From: Sialis fuliginosa
Lineage: Eukaryota > Arthropoda > Insecta > Megaloptera > Sialidae
Reading direction: 5' to 3'
Assembly (NCBI GenBank): GCA_961205875.1
Contig: OY540817.1
Span: 11,009,001-11,073,000, forward strand
Length of the DNA stretch: 64,000 bases
The translations under genes and the position numbers were made by a program. A model generated the notes under the pieces. It worked only from the letters and a program-made list of their open reading frames with translations. It made no database searches and was not told the DNA's origin. Numbering within the stretch: position 1 is the first letter of the stretch; each line of letters opens with the position of its first letter. This document shows positions 28,501 through 40,500 of this stretch, one piece after another.

Positions 28501-31500
28501 ATGCACCCATAAACTAAATAAAATAGTACGTATTATCATTTCATGTCGAAATGGGTTACATCGCTTTGAAGTTTGTGGTGGACTGTTTAAATTTTTAATG
28601 ATCGAGGAAACCAATAAAGCCCACATCACTCGAGTTTACCGTTGGAACAGAATCTTTAAGCGTTACTGATTGCCGTGACGGTGCTTCTGGGTTCGAATAA
28701 TTAAACTTATATTAATTCAATCGTTCATGAATAATATCATCAATAAACTGATTCATCCAGGGCCGATTTTAAGCGAGTATGGCATTCTGGGCGGTTTCCC
28801 TACTTCTACGATACTTCCACAATTTTTTTTATACAGGAAGTCTATCGTATTCTGTACTTTCTCAACACACAAATTTATTGATGTTTTACACTGCAACAAT
28901 GGTACCAAGTCACAGACCCAACTGATTTTCTTGTTTTTTAATAATTTAATGGTAGAAGGTGCTAGATAATTGTTCTTCTCAATAACTTTTTATTTATATG
29001 ATGAGTTACGGATATTTTACTCCAATCGTATTTGTTAATGTCCAATTTGACGAATATACATCTTTTTGTTACAAATATTTTTATCAAATTTTACGATGTA
29101 AGTTTTTATGATATCGGTTTTTTAAGGCTAGTCCCCGACTTTAAATTATCGATTGTTTGAACAATATTATGAAGTTTATTTACTTATTTTTAATTAAACG
29201 AGTTCTAAGGATGTAGGTGTAACTAATGGGCGTTGTCTGTACAAAGTCTAAGGTACATGTTCATACATGATAGTAAAAAAAATATGTAAGCACGAATCGC
29301 TGATAAAAGCATCAATAATACAATTTCTTAACCTTAATAAATTTATTTTCAAATAAATTATGAGTACATATATACGAGAAGGTGAACTCGTTCGTTCCAT
29401 TTAAAAAAAATTGATTGATTTTGAAAGAATTTTTGCCATTCTTCCAAAATCCACTGCATCTCGATTATTTTTCAAAATGGAACGAACGAGTTTTGGAACT
29501 CACCTTCTCATACATAAATGGTTGTTGAATTTAATTACGGAACATAGGGAAATAATACCTCTCCCAACCCCTCCTTCAGTCAATATATGAAACCAACTAT
29601 CAGACCCAACCATCACACTAAGTTTCATTAAAATCTGTTCAGTGGATCATGAGTTATTGATGTGACAAGGATTCGGTGGACCGACAGACAGACAGACATA
29701 CAAGAAAGATCGAAGTGGAAATTTTGAAATCGATGGATAGCAAATAATGACTTTAGTTTTTTCCAATTAAACAATTTCAAAATCGATGAGTTGTTAAATT
29801 TCACGCTTACATTGTATAAATCAACAGAAAAAACCCCATCATACGATTCATGGATAAACAAACATGTTTTTATATCGATACTAAAAATAACTTGTGATGC
29901 GTCAATTAAAATAATATCTGAAAAGCATTATCATAATCTGGAAAAAGATAAGAGAAAATTATTTTTCCACAATACAAATTAATTGACGTATTTAATCGAG
30001 TTTAAATTATTGAAATATTCTATAGAAAATGAAATTATTAAATTACATAAAATTGTTTAATTAAATGTAAATTTTATTACCTATTATTAATTTTTTTCTT
30101 AAAAAAAAACTAACATAAAATTAGTATAATAATATAATTACTTTTTGTTTATTATTAAAATAAACACTTTTTTATCATAGTTAATATACATTATTTATGT
30201 TTTTATTAAAAAAACTAATAATTTATCAAGCGTTTAAATAACATAAAATAGTTTTAATATTTATATTAAAATATAAACAAGATAATCATATAATATTTTC
30301 TTTTTCAATTAGATTGAATTCTTAGACGAAATTGATCATTTTTCTGGGCCTAATTGTTTTTCAACACATTTTTTATATAAAAATTAAATAATTTTTATAA
30401 GCCTTTCACTATTCGACAGTCTAAGACCCTAGAATCAGTTTAGGCTTTAAAATGAGCTCCGTACTAAGGAAAAGTTCTAATCAATATTTTATAATATCTA
30501 CATATAAAAAAATTGATTTTAAAGAAAAATCACGTTATTATATTAAAACATTATAATTTCAAATACTTGACATATTTTTATCATATAATATGCTCGTAAA
30601 TCAAATATTAAATTTCATTACAGATTTTCCAATATGAAAAGATATTAAATTCTGCTGTGACAATATTTGATTTCTTCGCGGCTAATAAAAGGGAAATAAA
30701 GAATATGAAAACAAACATTAAACGACATTATTTCAGACAGTAAAGATTTGTATTAAAAATGTTCATAGATATAATACATGCTGTCCCATAAGTCAGGACC
30801 CGTAAGGATTTCTATTATTTCTGATGGAAATACGTCTTACAATGTTTTATGGTTAGGAGATTTGTATTTGATAAGTTAGGTCATAACCAAAGTTTTTGTC
30901 TGTTATGTATTTTTGGACTATTTTACCCTATGGGTTCTACTTAACTTACGGGACACCTGTATTTTTCTACAATTGAGATCGCGAAAAATATTTCCATATT
31001 TTTTTTTTTTTAAATTTGTAATATTATAATTTATAAACTTATAAGTTTATAACATTTATTACTAGAATTTATCGGCGGCTTCACCCACGTGTATTTCAGA
31101 TAGTTTAATTACATCAACATTGATTGTGATTTTCATTTCTATCATAAAACATCATTGGTAAATTTGTTTTATCACGGGCCTTCTGAGAAATCTATTATCG
31201 TATAGTCTCAACCAATTCTAGGGTCTTAGGCTGTCAAATAGTGAAAGCCCCATCAAAATCGGTTCAGTGGGTTTTATGTCAATGCAAAAATTAAAAAAAA
31301 AATTTATAAAATAATAAAATATAATAACTTATTAATTTAAAACATCTCTATCAACACAAAAATTTACAAGATGTCGACGTGCTTGATTAAAAGAAAAAAA
31401 ATCTGTTTTTTATAATATCCAATATAATTGGATCCCTATGTTCATCATTAGTTCATTAGCAATTCATTTTAAAAATTTATTTTCTCGTATATTCGCGATC

Positions 31501-34500
31501 AGTTTAAATTAAACTATAAAATATTTATAACTGGAATGAAATTGCCTTCTTTTGCATTTATTATATCATTTGACTAATTGGTTAACGAAAGACAAATACC
31601 TTAGGGCGTTCGATAGATTTAACTGAAATTTTCCGCTCTAAACTATTACTTAGTAATTGTAAGCCTTCACTATCCCATAAAAAAATATTTGGAAGATATC
31701 TGCAACAATTAGGTATTAATAGAAAATATTTTGGTCTATTTGATAAAAAATAATTATATATTGTATTAATTTACATGCATACAATGAAATTAAAAAGTGT
31801 CAGGTCAAAACCTTATTTTACATATATCAAAACTATAAGAATTAATATTTAAACCTATTAGAAAAATTAAAAAGAACGAAGCGAACTACAACAAAATTAA
31901 AATCCCATGACATTTTTCTATCTAAAATTTCATATCAATGTCATTAAAATATAAAGTTGTCAGATACACTCATTATCAGTTTAAATTTTAATTTAAAGCA
32001 GATTTCTTGCAAAAAAGCAACTCCTTCATAATTGGCTGATATCTGAATTTGACTGTCCGTCAGAGTAGGTACCTCAACTCATAATTTTTTATTTTTTTTA
32101 AAAAGTGAATGTCATTTCTTTTGATCTAATTCGTCTTACAATTAGTTTTCATACATGTATTTTTAGAAAGACAAGGGGGGGGGGGGGGCATGATGATCAA
32201 AGGTCTAAACTTTGAAAAAAATATTTTTAGTTATTAATACATTTTTAATTTAAATTACCAAGTGTATTATAATTGTAAAATAGAGATGTATCAATTCGAA
32301 TTAAATATATGCATATAATTATATCTTGCAATTTCTTTTCCTGATTGTTATAAAAATAACCACCATTAAACTGTTTGTTGAGAAATTACCTCCCACATAT
32401 CCACAGTCTGGATACAATGAAATCACTCCGACGTATGAGAAGGTCATATTTAAAGACTGATTACACACCACGAGGTGCATCCTTGACTACAAGCTGTGCC
32501 AAAACATCTACTACAAGTTTATATTTATAATAACTGTAATGCGTTAACTTCAAATTAAATAATAAAACTTTATATCTTATACTTCAATAATAAATATTAA
32601 CATTATGTATTCAATTTTGGTATATCTAAGTTTGGCTTCTGGGTATAAGCCTTGTCGAGTTATCGGCCAACGTTTGCTTTTTGTATACTTATTAAAAATA
32701 CTGTTTTTTTTAATGTAGTCTTCAAAATTCATTGTTTATACACATTTATACACATAATACATATACTAATTAGGATGACTGGATATCATCACATCTAACC
32801 TAATCTTACAATGCAAAATTTGATATAAATCTGCGCATTTCTTTACTGTTTACCAGCGTAGTTGTTGTTTTTATCATATGTGATTATTTTACGAAATTGG
32901 TAAAAGCGACCTCGTGTCACCCACCTTATAAAAAATATCATCTGTAACGAATGATCTCTTATAGTTTTTTCAACATGTCAAATATTTTGGTTCACCAATT
33001 AAATCGATTACAATACCTAATATAATAAAATTGGCGTTAAATATTATAAATAATAACAACTTAATTGTCTAAAAATAGCCCGATGATGATTCTGTGAATC
33101 GAAAGCTTGCGTTTACATTTATTTTCATTAAATTCTGACGTTTAAACCACTGGTTTCCAAACTGCGGTGGTATTGGGTGGATCAAAAGGAGCCCTGGTGA
33201 CTGGGTGTAATTAAGAAGCCCTAGATTATTATATAACATTAGATATGTATATAGGGTGACCAGGTCTCCGGTTTTGATCCGGAGTCTCAGGGTTTGCACA
33301 CTGGATCTCCGGGTTCAGGGTTTGGGTGCAATTTCTCCGGGTTTTGCATAAAATGACGACTAAAAAAAAAGGTCGTCAAAAATAGAGCAGGGGACATAAC
33401 AGTGCAGATTATGGTAACAAATTTTATGAAAATAAAAATAAGAAAATAAAATAAAATAAAAAAGGAGTCTTCATTTACATCTCAGGGTTTACCAAAACTA
33501 AAATCTATATGTATATGAAAAAATGTTCACTAATAAAAATGTAAATTATCAGGGGAGCCTTATGATTTTTTTTATAGCTGAAAAAGGGGTAGTGGGTTAA
33601 ATAGGTTTAAGTTCAGTTTTAGATGTTTTTATTATTTATATTGATTATATATAACATAGCCTATGCCACTTCTGGAACCCAAAAGAATACTCTAGTGAAT
33701 GTTTAATTCAAATCGGTCCAGTGTTTTTTGAATGTATATTTCTTAATTTTGGATCGTGATGAAAAAAAATTTAAAAATAGTAAATAAAGAGATAACAAAA
33801 TATCATAAATCAAATTCTTTCATTTCCCGTATTTGGTTTCACACTGTAGTTTACTATAAATATACAAACACGAGACATGCTATGATATTATTAGGTCAAG
33901 TTTAAAGTTAATTGACGTCGAGGGACATCTGCTGATGTTTAATCGCAGTTGATAATGCATCACGCGAGTGGGGAGGGGGGGAAGTATGTACCATTCATAT
34001 CAAATTAAAAACAAAACACATTTTGTTTTTATTATTTATTGTATTTATAATCATTGTTGTTGCAATTAATTAAAAAACATGTTGATTTAAAAAATAATAT
34101 CTCTATGTTAATACATAATTTTCTTATTAAGTTTTTTTTAATTTGTTTGTATTATATTTATTCACTGTTGCATAAAAATCTAACTTGTGCAAAAAAAAAT
34201 AACTTACTGACAAAATGCTAAGATACTGGCACCAGTTATGGGCGCTATAAGAGCAAGGTTTACTGCATGTTTTTGTGATTGACGGACTTCTTTTTTGTAA
34301 TTATCATGAACTCATGTTACTAATAAAACAAGTAACTCTTTATTTAATCAATTTAATTACCAAAGTCTGCAAATATAGTTTGTTTTTTAAATTATAGCCT
34401 TTTATTTTGTTTATATTTTTTAGTTTATGGATAAAGTAAAACCAGTAATGAACACGCAGTGATGGACACTTGCTAATGATTACAAAATGATAAGTACTAC

Positions 34501-37500
34501 GGTACAAAAGATATGAAAGAAAGAATCATCAAATTTGATACAATGTAAAGCAGTTTCTATGTTAATATAATAATTAATAAATAAATTATATTAATAATTA
34601 GTTTAAATGTCCACCATTTTGACACCGATTGTTATCAAATCACAATGTAAGACAGTTAAATGTATATATGTAATTAATTAATATTTATAATTCAGTACAT
34701 TTAATTAAAAAATAGCTATTACTGGAGTTATATATCCAAGACTGATGCCAGTACCTTATAAGTCTTTTTTTTCAAATCTAATTTAATAGTTAATAAAATA
34801 AAAATCTTGGCTTCTGGGTACATTGTGTGCCTAAACGTTGGCCAAGAAAACGACACGGCTTATACCCAGAAGTTAAGATTCAGCATCATTTTAACAAATC
34901 AGACGTAAATAAGGGGGGAAACCATTGTAACGGGTATATTTATTCAACTTATTAAACACCATTTTTTTATTGAAAAATATTTAAAGTTTACAAAGTTATT
35001 AACTTCGATGTGAAGACCAAAAAATATATTTTACACAGGTTAAATCACTGCGATTAGGAAAAATTAAAAAAAATTAATCGGTTCATTAGTCTTTAAGTAA
35101 TCGCTGGGACAAGGTCGAAAAAAAACGCGTTTAAAGTTTTTTGAGGGTCATATAACCGGCCGTGCTACCTGGTCTTGCTAAATTGACTGTAACTCACAAT
35201 CAGACAATTTTCGGATTTTTTTTTACATATTTTTTAAGTATACTTTAAAAAAAATACAACAAAAAAAATCATTTTTTTCCGTCACAGTGGTTTCCGCGTT
35301 AAACGATTTTGAGCTTGCAGGCCTCGAGGAAGTTTTTTGACATTTGCAGACAGAAACCCAAAAAATTATATATTTTATATAGTATATACATATAGGTATT
35401 TAGAAAACATGTACTGCAATTGTTTATTAATTGTGTAAATAATAAATAAATTATTAATACATAAAAAAATGAGTTCTGACTTCCCCACAAAAGTATTTGT
35501 CAATTCGTAACGTCAATCAATAAGCTTAATATTTCAACACTATTATATAACTGCAACAGTACCTATGACGCACAAGAGGCCAGAATATTCATAGAATCGT
35601 ACGTATATCTTCTACGTTTCATTTTCTTAATTTTTAATGTTCTTATTTACGTATAGAGCATTGTAGAACAATAATTATCTGAAGTATGCAGAATAAAGCC
35701 CTATTTTCCCAATTTTTTTTAAAAGAAGCTGCTATGGGTGCCACGGGACTTTCTTATACAAAAAAAAGTGCAGGGACAAAGTCGAACATAGTCGAAATCA
35801 ATATTTTTGGAATTTTTTCCTTACCAGTTTTTTTTTATTTGTGCTTGAATTTTGGGTCTAGTCAACTTGGAAAAATTCAACCTAAACCAACAATCAATCT
35901 TGAATTTAAAAAAAAACAAACTGGTATGTAAAAAATTCCCAAAATTTGAATTTTGACTACGCTCGACCAATACTACAATGCTATATAGGTCGCTTTTTTG
36001 GCTCCGCACTTTTTTTTTGTAGCTGTGCGTGTTATTAAAACAAATCTTTCTGGCTAACTGATAAAAAATAGAAAAATATCAATAGAACAGAAATTATAAA
36101 AATATTAATATTCTCTATAACTTTCGCCTAAAACATTTTTTTCTAATTCACGCCGTTTCAAAAATATTCAAAAATTGACATTGACGTCCATTTTTGGTTT
36201 AAAAAAAATTGATTTATATTTATAAAATCTAAAATATAAAATTTTACTATTCTATATCTTATCGTTTTTGAGTTATCTTAGAATGGATCCAGAGAAGAAT
36301 TCTATAAATCGTATTCACCCTAAAATTCAAACCAAGATAAGTTATGTATAAAAAATTAAATAATACTGAAATCTCAAAGTTGATTTAATCCAAATATAAG
36401 AAATATTAACAAATCGTCTTTACCAAAACAATGAAAGCAATACACAGTGGAACCTCGTTAGTACTTTTTGAATGGACTGGGGGAAGAACACGTACTAACG
36501 AAATATTTTAAAATGGAGTCTTATGGAAGAATGCCGGAACCGAAAAAAAACGTACTAAAGCAAAACATACTAAAGAGGTTTTACTATACAGTGTATTCCA
36601 AGTTGATTAAGCCATAGGAAATTTAACATGGAGACAATTAGAAGTGTTGTAGTAACCTTTGATCGAATTTAACGATGTGTGATTGGTGCATTTTGAAATG
36701 CCGCCACAAAATTTAGTAAAATTGTCATTAGTATTTTCTTTTCAATTTTATATCTGCCAAAAAATATTATTATAATTTTATCTAGGATGCTTACTTTAAT
36801 TACATTAATGTATTTTATTCTTTATTAAAGTTGAAAACAAAATACTGTTGATTAATTTAAAATTTATCAGTTAGTTTCGAGGCGGCATTTCAAAATGCAC
36901 CAATCACACATCGTTAAATTTGACCAAAGGCTACTACAACATTTCTAATTGTCCCCATGTTAAATTTTCTATCGCTTAATCAACTTGGAATACACTGTAT
37001 ATGTACTTACACACAACTAGACAAGAAAATAAGCCATTCTATTTCACGACATACATACGAATTGATTTCCTCTAGACTCTAGACCTAGACAAACTAATGT
37101 ATGCATGTCCGCCGGCCAAAGGCTATTTTCTACAACTATTTGGAAACGCGTTGCACAACAACACAGCAGTACAATGACACTTTAGTATCTGCTGCGGTTG
37201 TCTGCTACACTTCTATATAAATCTGTTGTAATTATTAATAAATGCACGCATATTTTTGTGTAATTTATTATTTATATTTAGGTTATCGCATTGCGGTAGG
37301 AACCCACACAGAAAATCTAATGTCATCATAAGAAAGAAAACGGATGTGGTAAAGGTATAGTCTTCAGTAGTATTATTAACCTAGATAGGACTAGAGTTGA
37401 CTAGACAAAAGGTTTTGGTTTCTAGAAAATAAATTGTCAATTCATTTGATTCAATGACAATTTCATTTTTTTACTTGCAACTTTATCGAGCATTCCGCGT

Positions 37501-40500
37501 ATTAAAATTGGGTTATGTGTTTCACGTTTACCTATATTTGTTTGTTTTATATATTTATAGAAGACTAGTACCCGGTATTATAAAGAATTTGCTCGAGTGC
37601 AAAAGCAAATTAGATTCCAGCTGACGATATCTGCTAGGTATTAAATATAAATTAAAACACACTCACAGATGTAGCCAATGAAATCGTACATATGATAACC
37701 TTGACGCATGCGCGATAAGTACAATCAGCGAATTAAAATAAGTTCTACCAAGTGTACCTCATAATACATTATTATACATTTATTACCACTGCTTTAAAAT
37801 ATCGAGCAATTCCATAACAATATGACACCTAGCAGATAGCGTTAGCTGGAAGCTAATTTGCATTTAATTAGCAGAAAAGAGGCTTGCGAAATTTGGACCA
37901 TAATAATGTTATAAACGCAAAAAGTAAATGATAACGAAACATGAAGTTAGACTGTATATAACTTGGTGAGACAAATGAAATCTGATACGAACATCAATCA
38001 TACGAACTAGAGAAAAGAAACAAATCCCATCTCAGGATAACAAAACAGAAAATATGTGATGTAATACGTTACCGTGGCAACGTCATCGCGGACAATACGC
38101 GTGGAAAAGTAAGGAAAATTAATTATTTTGTTTTCGTTGCGGTTATTCTATGATAATACGTTACCGGGTGTTCGTAATAAAACTTTACGAATCTTTATTT
38201 CGGAAATTAAGTAAGATGTTTACAAAAAAAACTTTTAGAGACAAAATTATAAATAGACAAAGTATACTTATGCAGTGGAAATTATATAAATACAATACAT
38301 AATAAGTAAGGTATTGGCACCAGTTATGGCCGCTATAAGAACAAGGTTTACTGTTTTTGTGATTGGCGGGCTTCTTTTTTGTTTGTTTTTTCTCCACTAA
38401 TGGATAAAGTAAAACCAGTAATGAGTACGCAGTGATTGACACTTGCTAATGATTACAAAATGATAAATAAAAGATATAAAAGAAAGAATCGTTAAATTTG
38501 AAACAATGTAAAGCAGTTGCTATGATAATATAATAATTAATAAATAAATTATACTAATAATTAGTTTAAATGTCCACCATTTTGATACCTATTGGCCGAT
38601 TGTCATCAAATCACTGTAAGACAGTTAAATGTATATAAATTAATATTCAGAAATGTTCGTAATCAAATATCAACAAATATTTCTACATCAGTACATTTAA
38701 TTAAAGAATAGCCATTACTGGGGTCATATCCACGACTGGTGCCAGTACCTTACCTATACTTCTTTCATTTTACTTCATTTTTAGGTATAATTAAATGTAG
38801 AACCAACTAGCTAAAATATTTAATAACAAATTATATAGGTAATAGGTACTGTTTCTAAGAATGTAATTATTTTTTGTGATAACAAAAATACCGAATATTT
38901 TTAAAATATTATTTTTCTAACCACATTACTACGTCAAAAATGCAATTATTACGTTCAAGCAAGAAATACAATTTTGATATTTTTACCACAAATTAAAATA
39001 AAAGAATTAGTCATAAAATATTAGTTAATGCATTATTAATCATTAATAAATAAATGTATGATTAATTTTTCCCCTCCAAGTTCAATATATTTTTATTACA
39101 AAATATCAACCTTAAATATTCCTTAAAGCGGTAGAACTTAAGAGAAACAGATACTGTCGCCGTATCGACCTTGAAAATCTGTTATATGTGATTTAATACG
39201 AGTGGCATTTTAGCTCCGTCGAAACGGCACGGCGGGCGTTTAAAAAAACGCTTTGCTGGTCGTCGTAACCTCGAAGATCTTATTGAATTCAATCAGATTG
39301 AAAAGAAAAAACGGTGTCCGTCAAGGGCTGAAAATCTGTTAATTTTGATTTTATGCAAATGATACAGTAACGGTGTCCGGTTTTATTAAGTGCCAGCGCT
39401 TAAAACTGGCCTATTCTAATTCAATTATCATACAGCCCAAACTAATAATAAAGCCTTAAACTTTCAAACTTGACACGGTAGTTATCAAAATGGATTACAC
39501 TGGTTATAAAACGACATATTAATTGGTAAATAAAAAAAATCAGGCTTCAGAGTGTGAGGCAGATGGGTGGAGTCTTAGTAAATTAGTGAGCTCATTTAGA
39601 TACGGCCCTGACGCATTCCATAGTGTCGAAGAATTTAAATTGGTCTCTATGCACTTTTACCCTACACGGACATACACACATACATACAGAGATAATCACA
39701 TTAAATATAAACGAATATTAGTGTTTTTGTGGAGCACTGTCATACTTTCAAATAAACAAGCACTCTGCATGCAGTCTAAAAAACAACGCATTTATTCATA
39801 TTCTGTTTTTTTTCCACTCGCTCGTACGGGAAATTTTTATGAAATTACTACAAAAATGTAAAAAAAAAATCAAGAGGCGTTGTTGAAAAGTATGGAATGT
39901 AAAACACATTTTATTATATGTGTAGTTATATTATACATAGCGTTAAAAAATGTAAGGAATTTATTTATTAAAAAAAATAGGCCAAATTCAAACAGTCACA
40001 TTTTCGTTAAAAAAAGTCGTAGAACAATCATTCAAAAAGCATTTTGAAGCTAGTAATCTCTACCTTTGAATGTTTTTTTTCGGATTTTAATTCGATCGAG
40101 TTTTCGAAAAGTTGGACAACAATGAAACGAACCAGGAAAAAATAGGAAATTGTTGATGGAAAAAAATCGTAGGAAGGTCTATTTTGTTGCATTTTTAAGT
40201 TTGAAAATGTGAGGGGTAGGTATAGGTAATCTACCCTCCCCACAACAGAAATTCTCATTAACTGGGTTATTCTGTTGTTGATTGATGATATAAACCTCCC
40301 ATCTCGTTATAGCTACGAATTTGAATATATAGATAGGTACCTAGTTACATTATGAATGTAAATAGAAAATTAGTAATTTGTTTGGCATTATATTATAGTT
40401 ATATATTATATTCTGAAAGTCATTCTTGAATCATCCAAAAATCATAGTCATTACTATAATTTTCGAAGATTTTAAAATATGTATTCTATCTAATAATACA

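Larger units (their letters stand above)
24565..29375. other. Spinster intron 1, stretch without recognised gene
   Basis: AT-rich DNA. Apart from the small dispersed repeats listed, nothing was recognised; the open frames here are short and unsupported. Confidence 0.4.

Noticed and set aside
39523-39861. 112-codon plus-strand open frame
   Set aside because: No recognisable domain, no splice or codon evidence, and it lies deep in spinster intron 1. This length is expected by chance in DNA of this amount.
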